Assembly: GCA_945872565.1 (NCBI GenBank)
Contig: CAMBZN010000001.1
Coordinates: 62,001-126,000 of the forward strand
Direction: 5' to 3'
Length of the DNA stretch: 64,000 nucleotides
DNA from: Chlamydia trachomatis
GTDB taxonomy: Bacteria; Chlamydiota; Chlamydiia; Chlamydiales; 2-12-FULL-49-11
A program made the translations under genes and the position numbers. Numbering within the stretch: the first letter of the stretch is position 1; every line of letters starts with the position of its first letter. Positions 1 through 9,100 of the stretch are shown here, piece by piece. The notes under the pieces were generated by a model. The model was not told where the DNA came from, made no database searches, and was given only the letters and a program-made list of their open reading frames with translations.

Positions 1-1133
1 GAAAAGCGCAACGAAATAAGATCAATTCATCCGCTACAGGCGCTACAGCTGCTTGCTTTGCAGCAAGAAAAGAACAATTTTCCAGAGATATGAAAGAAGC
101 AGCAGAGCATATAATAGTAAAATTGCTCCAACAAATGGAATCAAGGGAATCTTATCTACAAAGGCCAGATTTAAATCCAGTTGATTCTTTTTTGGATATT
201 GAAGAGAAACTAAAGAAAGAATTAAGAGAAGAATTAGGAAAATTTGCCGACCATTTGATAGAAGGAAAGTTTCCCAGTGACGAAGTAAAATTACTTCAAA
301 AAGACGATATTATCAAAAGCAATCAAGATATTTTTAGAGAGAAAATTCATGAAAATCGAAAGAAAAACCTAATAAATATGAGCGGTGTGGGGCTTGAAAA
401 GATACACCAATTAATGGAGAAATTTGGGTTAGGAAAGCATTATTATCCAACTATAGAAGAAAGATACGAAGCTTTAATCATTGATTACATGGGAAGTGTA
501 GAAAATCCTCCTAAGTATATCAATTTACATCATGTGGATGACGAGATTGGAGAATTTTGTCAAATATTTACCTTCATGTGTAAATTAAATTTTCATCTTA
601 ATCATCCGGTGCCTAAATTCTTGCCTACAGCACCTAAGTTTTTTTTAACACAATTTGCGAAGACAACTGCAAAGACGTTAGAAGCAATCGATTTTAAAAC
701 AACTTTTACAAATGAAATAGAAATTGTTAAGCAAATGCTTCAAAGACATGCCCATTGGTTACTTCCAACTCTTTTAGAAAATAGTCGGCAAAAAGCGGCA
801 ATCGAAGAAATATTCCAGCAGTGTATTAGAGAGGAATATAATGATCTTATGTTCAACGAAGTTAGAGTATATAGAGCAGCTTTGATCGGTAGTTTCAATG
901 TAAAGGCCTTGGTCGAAGAATTGGGTGTAGTCCATCCAGAGCTTAAACAACATCAAGAACAGTTTATGAGTAAGTTTAATCTTTTGTCCAAACAGTTTAT
1001 AGGAATTAGCCCTTCAAATAAACTAGGGATTCCCTGTTTTGTTAATTTTTCAGCGATGAAACAGGAATTTATGAAATTCCTCGAAGAAAAGACACAGGAA
1101 TCTGTTGAAGGGGATGTAGAGGCATTAGATTAA
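1..1133 (+). CDS. Unknown protein, 5' end outside window
   Basis: The reading frame is open without a stop from base 3 to the stop at 1131-1133, so the gene starts upstream; the ATG at 90 is probably internal. The first in-window residues include an SSATGATAA stretch, a low-complexity Gly/Ala/Thr run like the (GAT)n linker of the phosphatase-like protein at 46 kb. The rest (more than 340 residues) is charged, predicted helical and has no motif I recognise; no membrane segment is visible in this part. It converges on nqrD with only six bases between the stops. I infer it may be the C-terminal part of another linker-bearing accessory protein, but no function can be assigned. Confidence 0.6.
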   Translation, partial: KAQRNKINSSATGATAACFAARKEQFSRDMKEAAEHIIVKLLQQMESRESYLQRPDLNPVDSFLDIEEKLKKELREELGKFADHLIEGKFPSDEVKLLQKDDIIKSNQDIFREKIHENRKKNLINMSGVGLEKIHQLMEKFGLGKHYYPTIEERYEALIIDYMGSVENPPKYINLHHVDDEIGEFCQIFTFMCKLNFHLNHPVPKFLPTAPKFFLTQFAKTTAKTLEAIDFKTTFTNEIEIVKQMLQRHAHWLLPTLLENSRQKAAIEEIFQQCIREEYNDLMFNEVRVYRAALIGSFNVKALVEELGVVHPELKQHQEQFMSKFNLLSKQFIGISPSNKLGIPCFVNFSAMKQEFMKFLEEKTQESVEGDVEALD

Positions 1134-1139
1134 AAAAAC

Positions 1140-1772
1140 TTAAGGTCTTGGTTTTGAAAAAAAGTTAGTTAACCAGATGAACAGTCCGAGAATAAAAAAT
1201 GCAGAGGGAGCTAAGGCCATCAGATTATTGTTTACATAAAGCGAAGGATTCCTTGATGTTGCATAGACCGCTGCAGGAATGACCTTGAATCCAAAAATCG
1301 ATCCAAAGCCGAAAAGTTCTCTTACAAAGCTTACTCCAATGAGAATGATTCCGTACCCAGTTGCAGCTCCTGCGCCATCTAAAAAGGCGATCCAGGGGGG
1401 GTGATTTCTTGCAAACGATTCACATCTTCCCATCACAATACAGTTAGTGATGATAAGCCCTATAAATACCGAAAGAGTAAGGGATAGATGGAAAAAGTAG
1501 GCCTTTAAGAATTGATCGACAATGATCACAAAAGTGGAGATGACTATAAGCTGGGTGATCATTCGAACACTGTCGGGGGTCACTTTTTTAAGCAAGGAAA
1601 CAAATAAACAGGAAAGGCTTGTTACAAAGACTACTGCAAGTGCCATCACTGCTGCAGTTTGCATTTGTATTGTGACTGCTAAAGCCGAACAAATTCCCAA
1701 AACGGCAACAAGAATCTGGTTATCTTTCCAGATTGGGTCTAAAAATGCCCTTTTAGCTGTTAATTTTGTCAT
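1140..1772 (-). CDS. nqrD: Na+-translocating NADH:quinone reductase subunit D
   Basis: A 210-residue, almost wholly hydrophobic protein of the NqrD/RnfE family, with about six membrane segments. NqrD is an inner-membrane subunit of the sodium-pumping NADH dehydrogenase and, with NqrE, holds an iron centre. Cys28 (GICSA) and Cys111 ([10 protein letters not shown]) sit at the expected family positions for the metal ligands. Length is normal for the family. In Chlamydia nqrD directly follows nqrC; here three opposite-strand genes (1775-3909) separate them and no nqrE follows. Its start codon lies two bases from the divergent ATG at 1775, so its promoter must lie inside that neighbour or the neighbour must start later. 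Confidence 0.95.
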   Translation of the reverse strand: MTKLTAKRAFLDPIWKDNQILVAVLGICSALAVTIQMQTAAVMALAVVFVTSLSCLFVSLLKKVTPDSVRMITQLIVISTFVIIVDQFLKAYFFHLSLTLSVFIGLIITNCIVMGRCESFARNHPPWIAFLDGAGAATGYGIILIGVSFVRELFGFGSIFGFKVIPAAVYATSRNPSLYVNNNLMALAPSAFFILGLFIWLTNFFSKPRP

Positions 1773-1774
1773 GA

Positions 1775-2644
1775 ATGAAATCTAGCAAATTGATTAATAT
1801 AAATGGACTTATTTTCATGAAAATGGTACAATTTTTCTTTTTTTTGGTGCCTATGTCGATACAAACAGTAAAACAGTTTCATGATTCTTCCATTCAAGCA
1901 GCGATAGTCCATTTAGAGGGGATTAGTTCGAGGCAGACAACCTTGGAAAGAGAAATAGAAAAGCTACTTAGCAAATATAATAAAGGAATATTTCTTTTTG
2001 TAAACGATCAAACTAGTGTAGGAGCGTTTCGAAGGCAAACGGAACAAACGCAAACATTTTGTAATGATCTTAAAAGTACGATTAAGAGCCTTCGCAAAGA
2101 ACAACTGCAATCTCCACCTTTGCAACAACTCAAACGAAATTATCAACGGTTAGTGAAGGATTTAAAGGGAAATAAGGGTCTTGAAGAAAGAGTTAATGAT
2201 TTTTTTCAGGGGTTTGCCGATGATGATGAAAGGATTGTTAATCTTTCAGGATTTATTGAAAAAGTAAAAGAGTCTATGAGATTGACCCCAATTGTATACG
2301 GCATGAGTCTTTTAGAGGATCATGACAATGGTATGCTTGCAACAACGCATTATGACATCGAGTTGTTTGCCCAAGAGTCAGATGCAATGGAGATTTGTAA
2401 TGATATAAGGTCCATGGCTTTAAAATGTCTATCTTACATGGTAACCAATGGATTTAAAGACCTTAGAATAGAAGAAAAAATAAGGATCAATATCAGAATA
2501 AAGAGTGAGGTAATTAATCTTTACGATAATTATTATAAGGAACAGAAATTACCGGCGGATGAAATGGTGGATAAAATGAACAAATTATTTTACACTTTTT
2601 TAAAAATAAGTCTATTAAATTACCCATTTAGTAATTCATTTTAA
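1775..2644 (+). CDS. Unknown protein, first gene of an insert between nqrC and nqrD
   Basis: A 289-residue open frame with no family I recognise. The first ATG is only two bases from the divergent nqrD start; ATGs at 1817 or 1853 would leave room for promoters and are plausible true starts. The region after the first ATG codes a short phenylalanine-rich hydrophobic stretch, then helical charged sequence with a possible coiled coil at about residues 40-130. A spaced D/E-rich segment follows ([12 protein letters not shown]). The next gene begins eight bases after its stop with its own AAGGA ribosome site, so 1775-3909 looks like a three-gene unit and not one broken gene. Confidence 0.55.
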   Translation: MKSSKLININGLIFMKMVQFFFFLVPMSIQTVKQFHDSSIQAAIVHLEGISSRQTTLEREIEKLLSKYNKGIFLFVNDQTSVGAFRRQTEQTQTFCNDLKSTIKSLRKEQLQSPPLQQLKRNYQRLVKDLKGNKGLEERVNDFFQGFADDDERIVNLSGFIEKVKESMRLTPIVYGMSLLEDHDNGMLATTHYDIELFAQESDAMEICNDIRSMALKCLSYMVTNGFKDLRIEEKIRINIRIKSEVINLYDNYYKEQKLPADEMVDKMNKLFYTFLKISLLNYPFSNSF

Positions 2645-2651
2645 GGAACAA

Positions 2652-3341
2652 ATGCAACTAACAATTATCGGCACATTTAAGGGATTGGCCCCTGCATTAT
2701 TAACAGTCCTAAATAAGAAGGAAGTTACGGATCAACAATTTAATTCCATAGTAAAAGGATTTGAAAGTCGCTTAAATGATGACCAGAACTTCCAAACAAA
2801 AGCTGTTGGAGATGCTTTAGTAAAAATATTACATCAAAGAGTAAGTAAATGCATTGAACACTTAGTTCTACCAGGGGTGATTGCGATGGAAAGAATCTCT
2901 GAAGAAAACAGTATAGGTAAAGATGTTACTAGTATAATAGAAGATAATTTGAACACATTAGCAAATAAAATCTCAAAAATAGCGCGATCGGTACTGATAC
3001 AAACTATTCCAGGTAACGGGTATGAGTTAGATCTTGGTCCATTTAAAAGCTACGCAGTAGATTTATATAAGCAATTTTTTTTACAAAGTATTAAGACATA
3101 TAGAACTGCTCAAATTAATTCCTCGCTTTTTCTGTCATGTAAAGAATTGACATTTAAACAAATAGATAGGTATAGCTTAACACCTGAAAGCAAAGAATTT
3201 TTAAAAGTATTATTTGAAAGAATGGAGAAAAGTTACCCCACATCAGTTCAATATTTATCAATTGATGGATGGAAAAGGGCGTTTGATCGTCACGTTGAAA
3301 TAAGAATTAAGGGAGACGCTAATGCAGGCAAATGGATATGA
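2652..3341 (+). CDS. Unknown protein, second gene of the nqr insert
   Basis: A 229-residue frame starting five bases after an AAGGA ribosome-binding site. No recognised domain or signal peptide; the sequence is mostly predicted helix. A stretch near residues 145-165 (VDLYKQFFLQSIKTYRTAQ) loosely recalls one near the C-terminus of the gene ending at 1133 (NEVRVYRAALIGS), so the two may be distant paralogues, but this is weak by eye. Its last 20 bases overlap the start of the next gene in another frame. Confidence 0.55.
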   Translation: MQLTIIGTFKGLAPALLTVLNKKEVTDQQFNSIVKGFESRLNDDQNFQTKAVGDALVKILHQRVSKCIEHLVLPGVIAMERISEENSIGKDVTSIIEDNLNTLANKISKIARSVLIQTIPGNGYELDLGPFKSYAVDLYKQFFLQSIKTYRTAQINSSLFLSCKELTFKQIDRYSLTPESKEFLKVLFERMEKSYPTSVQYLSIDGWKRAFDRHVEIRIKGDANAGKWI

Positions 3342-3909
3342 TGATGGTTCAAGGTTTGTTACAAGGCTAGCAAGTTTACCTTTGTTTAAAAGCATAAAAA
3401 TTGCTACTGATATTGGAAGAAGACCCCCTGAAAGAAGAGACAAATATTTAAATGTATTTAATAGGGCACGTTGTTTACTTGAGCAGGTAGGAAGATATTC
3501 TAATTCATGTACACTGTTAAGCAAAAAAGTTGACAGATATTCAAAAGAGTTGAAGAAATTCATTACCTCAATTAAATCAGGGGCCTGTGACGGGAAAATA
3601 AACAGAACCATATCTCTTTTTGAAAATCGATCGGTTCGAATAAAAAGAATTTGCACACTCTTAAACAACATGCGGACAGCAGCTTCAATACCATCAACAA
3701 AATCGGAATCTTTTCAAAAAATTTATGAAGCCGCTGCAATAGTCATTTATGAAGGATCGTTTAGGCGGCTTTCTCGGCTAGCACTAAAGTATATGGCATT
3801 GACTTTTATAACAAATAGGGTGAAAAAATACGCGATGCTTCCCCCAAACGATATGTGGGCATGGAGAGCAGAGGCGGCAAGTAGATCACTGCGCTTGCAT
3901 TTTTTTTAG
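3322..3909 (+). CDS. Unknown basic protein, third gene of the nqr insert
   Basis: A 195-residue Arg/Lys-rich protein with no family I recognise. It begins inside the end of the preceding gene, with a good AAGGGAG ribosome site seven to eight bases upstream of ATG, which supports it as a real translationally coupled gene. The C-terminal third is strongly basic and helical. Its stop lies past the nqrC stop, so the two convergent genes share 24 bases; the last codons of nqrC may have been rewritten when this block arrived. No mobile-element gene or flanking repeat is evident by eye. Confidence 0.55.
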   Translation: MQANGYDDGSRFVTRLASLPLFKSIKIATDIGRRPPERRDKYLNVFNRARCLLEQVGRYSNSCTLLSKKVDRYSKELKKFITSIKSGACDGKINRTISLFENRSVRIKRICTLLNNMRTAASIPSTKSESFQKIYEAAAIVIYEGSFRRLSRLALKYMALTFITNRVKKYAMLPPNDMWAWRAEAASRSLRLHFF

Positions 3910-4608
3910 CAGGGGAATATAGGGAGAAAGGGAATTTTTAATTGCATTTTGCACCCCATCGGTAGTAATAGTTGCACCAGAAATTGCATCGATAGAAAAT
4001 GTTTGCTCATGCTCGGGTAAAAGGGCAAGCATCTGAACGGGGATAAATTGTAATCCAAATCTCTCCTTGTTTTTTCCATGAAAAATAGACTTGCCTTTAA
4101 AAGAGTTTTGCCATTTTGGATTTTGTATTTCTCCCCCAAGACCGGGGGTTTCCTTTTGACTGTACCAGGAGATGCCGGTGATTGTCACACCATTTTTATC
4201 TATTCCTATGAATCCATAAATTGCATCCCAAAGCCCAAAACCATTTACTGGTAGAATTACTCCTCCATTTTTCACCTGGTAAAAAAGCTTTAGAAGGGGC
4301 TTTTCAGTGGTGTTTGTTTGACTTTGTTGTTGATAGAAATTAAAATCGATATTTTTTTCCTCAAATGTAAAACAATTGCCCGCACCGTCTGTTAGCATGG
4401 GAGTTAAATACTGTTTGGACAGCTCTTTGATGGTTGTATTGGTAGCACCTAAGGGGAGTAAGTCTGCAGCTTTTAAAAGTTCTGCATTTTTATAGGAGTT
4501 TTGTGCACGAATTTGTGCGGGTTTTAAAGCAGTAGAAACAGCCGTAATACTCAATGCGGAAAAGGCACACAAGAGGGCAATAAATAGAGCTGTGCCCCTT
4601 TCTTTCAC
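3886..4608 (-). CDS. nqrC: Na+-translocating NADH:quinone reductase subunit C
   Basis: A 240-residue NqrC with one N-terminal membrane segment (about residues 6-27) and a periplasmic FMN-binding domain. The ApbE flavinylation motif is intact: D207-A-I-S-G-A-T213, where the threonine takes covalent FMN in this family. Start is GTG at 4608, overlapping the nqrB stop by four bases (GTGA), so the two are coupled. The gene is somewhat shorter than classical NqrC, as expected in chlamydiae. Downstream it runs into the convergent unknown gene that separates it from nqrD. Confidence 0.95.
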   Translation of the reverse strand: MKERGTALFIALLCAFSALSITAVSTALKPAQIRAQNSYKNAELLKAADLLPLGATNTTIKELSKQYLTPMLTDGAGNCFTFEEKNIDFNFYQQQSQTNTTEKPLLKLFYQVKNGGVILPVNGFGLWDAIYGFIGIDKNGVTITGISWYSQKETPGLGGEIQNPKWQNSFKGKSIFHGKNKERFGLQFIPVQMLALLPEHEQTFSIDAISGATITTDGVQNAIKNSLSPYIPLLKKMQAQ

Positions 4609-6041
4609 GTGGCAACCCTCCTAATTTTTCCATGAAATCCTCTTTTGCGATAAAAAAGAGCAATCCTATCAAGCAGTGGGGAAAAGCTGTTGCCAAATAA
4701 AATAGCAAGCATAACCCCTTCTGGAAAGGCAGGATTGATCAGCCTGATTAAAATGGTTAAACTTCCGATCATAGAGCCATACAAAATTTGCGCCATCTTT
4801 GTAGTAGGGGAAGAGACTGGATCTGTAGCCATAAAGACAATTCCGAATAAAAGTCCTCCCATCAGCAGATGTTTATAGGGCAAAATTGCAAAATGGGCAG
4901 CAGTTTCAGCCTCTGACATTGCAAATAAGTAGAAGCAGCCTGCAGTAAAAAGAGCGGCAAGGGCCGCAGGTAGGATAATTCTAAGGGAGATGATGCCGGT
5001 AAGTAGAAGAAAGATCATTCCAATAAGGATTGCGCATTTGGAAGCTTCCCCAAAGCTTCCGGTAATATTTCCAAAGAACAGATTACCATCAGAGTAGGGG
5101 GCAATTCCGTAGAGGAGTTTTGCAAAATGATAGGCATTTTCTAGCTGCTCTTCGGGAAGTTTTAGCTCAAGGGTAACAAAATCGATGAGCTCAGCTGCCG
5201 ATAAAGAATCAATGTGTAGTTTTGGATTGAAAATAGCAAGCCGTTGAGCGAGTTCTTTTTTAAGCCCTACATCGGGCAAAAAACTTAAAGAGACGGCATC
5301 AATTTGAAGACGTGTCACCGTGTTTGGAAGCTCTGCGATGTTTAAAGACGAGGCAGTTGTGATCGTATCATATGATTTAGGGTAAATTTCTTGGTTGTAA
5401 GTGATCAGGTTTTTTGATGTGGTAAATGCATTACTCCCTGCCCAAACATTCCCTGTCATGTAACTTGGAAATGAAAAATACAAGATGCAGCGGCAAATAA
5501 GTGCAGGATTAAAGATATTCATCCCAGTGCCCCCAAAAATTTCTTTGCCCAGAATTAGTCCAACAAAGACGCCAAAAATGGTCATCCAGTAGGGAAGGGT
5601 GGGGGGTAAAATAAGGGCAAATAAAATTCCTGTGACAAAAAACCCTTCTGAAACAGTCTTTCGATGTAATGATGCAAAGAAAATTTCTATCAAACCACCG
5701 GTTGTGTAGATGATCAGAAGTTGTGGAATAAACAGAGTGCATCCTGCCCAAAAAAAAGAAAAAAAATGTTGCAGGAGAAAGCGAAAATAACAAGAGACAG
5801 AAGTAGAGGCAGCAATATACTCCTCCATCAGGGGTATGTTTACACTGCCATAGAGTACCTTATACATCCCAGAATGTAAAATTGCAAAAAAGGTGCATGG
5901 AAGAAGGGCAACGACAACAAGAGTCATAATTCTTTTGATATCCACAGGATCGTGAACATAAGGGGCACTTTTAGGATGTCTCCTTTTATAAATAAAGAAG
6001 GACTTTGTCGTTTCAACCAGAGAAAACAAAAAGGAATTCAT
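4605..6041 (-). CDS. nqrB: Na+-translocating NADH:quinone reductase subunit B
   Basis: A 478-residue polytopic membrane subunit of the Na+-NQR. Family landmarks are clear: the LPPTLPYW and FGGTGMNIFNPAL stretches (about residues 145-182) and MATDPVSSPTTK near residue 405. NqrB carries covalent FMN on a threonine in a D-x-x-S/T-x-A-T motif; here the corresponding stretch at residues 225-231 reads DTITTAS, ending in Ser231 instead of Thr. nqrA, nqrE and nqrF are not in the window, and nqrA/F are normally elsewhere in chlamydiae. The start at 6041 is the first ATG in frame and fits the family N-terminus. Confidence 0.95.
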   Translation of the reverse strand: MNSFLFSLVETTKSFFIYKRRHPKSAPYVHDPVDIKRIMTLVVVALLPCTFFAILHSGMYKVLYGSVNIPLMEEYIAASTSVSCYFRFLLQHFFSFFWAGCTLFIPQLLIIYTTGGLIEIFFASLHRKTVSEGFFVTGILFALILPPTLPYWMTIFGVFVGLILGKEIFGGTGMNIFNPALICRCILYFSFPSYMTGNVWAGSNAFTTSKNLITYNQEIYPKSYDTITTASSLNIAELPNTVTRLQIDAVSLSFLPDVGLKKELAQRLAIFNPKLHIDSLSAAELIDFVTLELKLPEEQLENAYHFAKLLYGIAPYSDGNLFFGNITGSFGEASKCAILIGMIFLLLTGIISLRIILPAALAALFTAGCFYLFAMSEAETAAHFAILPYKHLLMGGLLFGIVFMATDPVSSPTTKMAQILYGSMIGSLTILIRLINPAFPEGVMLAILFGNSFSPLLDRIALFYRKRGFHGKIRRVAT

Positions 6042-6101
6042 TTAATTTAACATCCCTATTATGATATTAGGTAAATAGGATTATACCAACTAAAAAAGCG
6101 T

Positions 6102-9100
6102 ATGTCAAAAAAACTTTTTCTTTCCAAACGCTCGATGTTTTTCTTTGTATTTTTATCCATTGTTGGTGCCTGTTTTGTTTTTAAAGGATCGATTTTTCAC
6201 TTTGCCTTAAAAAAATATGTCTCCCATAAAATCTCTTTAAAGGGGGATTGGGATTTTAATTATTCCTATATTTCTTTGGTTGATTCTGGAATTGCTTTTC
6301 ATGATATTAATTTAAGTTCCAAAGACGGCGGTCCTCGCTGTAAGATTGCAAAGATTTTTTGCAAAGCGCCGGTATTGGAAAACATCTCTTTTTCTAACCA
6401 TTTTGTAATAGATGGGCTCGATGTTACTTTTGAGAAAAAAATTGGCGGAAAAGGGACGGTATCTTCAGATCAAATGCGATCGATTTTATCTACCCTTTTG
6501 CAGGTAGAAATTACAAGCGGTGTCATTCATATTCCAGGTAGGGAATGTTTAGTGACCTTGGGCAAGTCCATATCGCCACAAAAGCTTGGAAAGATTGTTT
6601 TTTCAAAAGAGGGGGAAGGGCAGGTTAAGCTTGATCTATCCATGTGGGCGGATCAGTGGATTGTAGATGTAGAGGCAAGACAAAGCGGGGTTGCATTTTA
6701 TAAAACGTTTGCTGATTTTTTCTTGGGAGGAAAAATTTCTGATTGGAAGATTAAAAATGGCAAATTGGATGGGAGTGCTTTTTTTGCTGTTTCATCCACA
6801 AATGTAATCAAAGATGCCCGTGTGCACATGAGCTGTTTAGAAGGGAAGTTTACTAACGATACCGCCGGAATCAATTCCTCTTTTAATCGTATCTTTGTGG
6901 ATATGAATTATCCTGTGGCAACAGACTCTGAAGGGATCCTTTCAAACATTAAAATTATATCTTCAGTGGATAAGGGGGAAATTAATGTTTTGGATGAAAA
7001 AGGCAATGCACGGTTTTCATTCAAGGATTTATCAGGATATTTCACAATGGATGCTTTTAAAGAGGCGGCTGTGGAAATTTCTGGTTTTATTGAAGATAAA
7101 GATCGGTTACTTCCCATACAACTTGCAGGCAAGCCAATTAGTAAAAATGAGAAAGGATTAGAGGTTGATCTATCCCTACAACTCGATCCTGTTTTTGGGC
7201 ATCAGGCCCATGTGAATGTTGTGTGCAGTCACAGTGATGATACCTTTTTTATTAAATCAAGGTTAGATTCATTACAGGTGCGCCAAATGTTGATTTTACA
7301 AGTGGGGCTTGGCTTGTTTGACCCCGGCTTTAAAGATTATACCATTTCAAAAGGGCGCTATTCCGGAGATTTGGAGATGGAGATCGGGTATGAGGGGATC
7401 AAAGATTTTTCATTGAAAAACTTGTTATGTGAAGATTTAGGGATTTATTCTGAAAAGCGCGATACCCTTCTTGAGGCAAAAAGGGTTTCTGGCCAATGCC
7501 AAATTGATCTTTTCAAGGATAAGACAACAAGTTTAACTAGCTGGGAAATGAAATTAACCGAAGGGAGCATGGTTATAGGCAGAGAGGGGACGCCCCCTTA
7601 CCATCTTGAAAAGGGAGAGATCGACATTACAGTTTGTGATAGGGAGTTTTCCGAGAGCTATTTCACCTCTGAAATCAATGGTGTCAAAGGGAGGGTTGTT
7701 GTAGAGGGGACAATGGATGAGCCTACTTTTGACATTGTTTTATCAGCAGGTGGGGATGATGCTTTAAAATGGCTTGCTGATGTGGAAAAGTCGTACAACA
7801 CCGATTTGATCCTTACTGCAAAAATTGATAAACAGTGCAAAGAATATAGTGGTTTTGGTGATTTAACCTTTATTAATGGAAAAGAGATAAATTCAGTGCA
7901 GTTTACGACTTTTGGAACAAGTGTTTCTGATATGATCGTAGATTTTTCCGCTCAAAAATTTTCAGGAAGTCTATTTCCCCTTTTAAATGAGATCACTAAA
8001 TTTAGATGGTCTGTTGATGGAGAATATGCATTTACCGGTAGGTACGCTCCTGATCAGGTGTACCTTGATGTAGAGGGGGAAAATTGCACCTATCGAAAGG
8101 AGCACTCCTACATAAAAGATGCAGCCGGAAAGGCCCATTATAGGCAAAATTTGCACACAGGGGATTGGTATGTTGATATTGCTTTAAAAAAAGGGAAGAA
8201 AAAACTATTAGCTGATCAGAATTTTTTCTTAGAAAATGTTGAAATGAGAATTAGTTCAGATAGCCGGTTTTTTATGGTAAGGGGGCTTGAAGGGAATTTA
8301 GAGATGGGGCGGCACTTTGCTCCAATGAAGGTTAGAGCCAATAAATTTGATCTCTCAAGTGATGGAAGCATTGATTTTGATCTTGCGTTTAATAACTCTG
8401 AGGTTGAGTTAATTCGCCTTGCTGGAGCTGTAAAGGAGAGAGAAGTTTTTTTTGATAGCAACACCCATTTTTTAGATGAGGGGGTGGAGTGTAAAAAATG
8501 CACGTTTAAAGAAGGCCTTGAAGTAGCAATGAATTGGAAGCTTTCGTTACAAGATGTCTGTTTTCCAAAGGTGGTTAGGGACCTGTGTATTGATCCTTTA
8601 ATTTGTGATTTTACCTTTGATCAGGGGAAGTATTTACTTAAGTGCAATAATGATCTGATTCATTTTGCGCTCGACGGCACGGGAAAAGAATTCACCATCA
8701 AATGCAACGATAGCACCTTAAATGGAATAGTGGATGGGAGTGCAATTAGAGTTCAAAAGGGGGTTGTTAGACACCAAAAAAAACTCTTAAGAGTCTCCTC
8801 TTTTGATATAAATGCCGATACATTTTGCTTTGTTGGAGGGTTTAAAGATGATAGGTTCTACTTTAATGGAAACGTTGTTGGAAATTTTCAAACGAATCTA
8901 GTTTTGGAAGGAAAAGCGATGGGGGGCTTTGTTTTTGAAGATCCCTTTGTAGCAAGCATCGACTCTTTAGAAGAGTTTTCTTTTACCTATGATGGTAAAT
9001 GGATGATTCATAATGGAAATTTTGCAATAAGTGACAGTCAGGCCGGGGTATGTGAGGTGCGGGTAAAATCCATTGGGTTGCATGATCAGTTGGAAAAAAT

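Noticed and set aside
1775..3909. Three consecutive open frames in three different frames as one gene broken by two frameshifts
   Set aside because: Each of the second and third frames has its own well-placed ribosome site (AAGGA, AAGGGAG), and the overlaps look like normal coupling.
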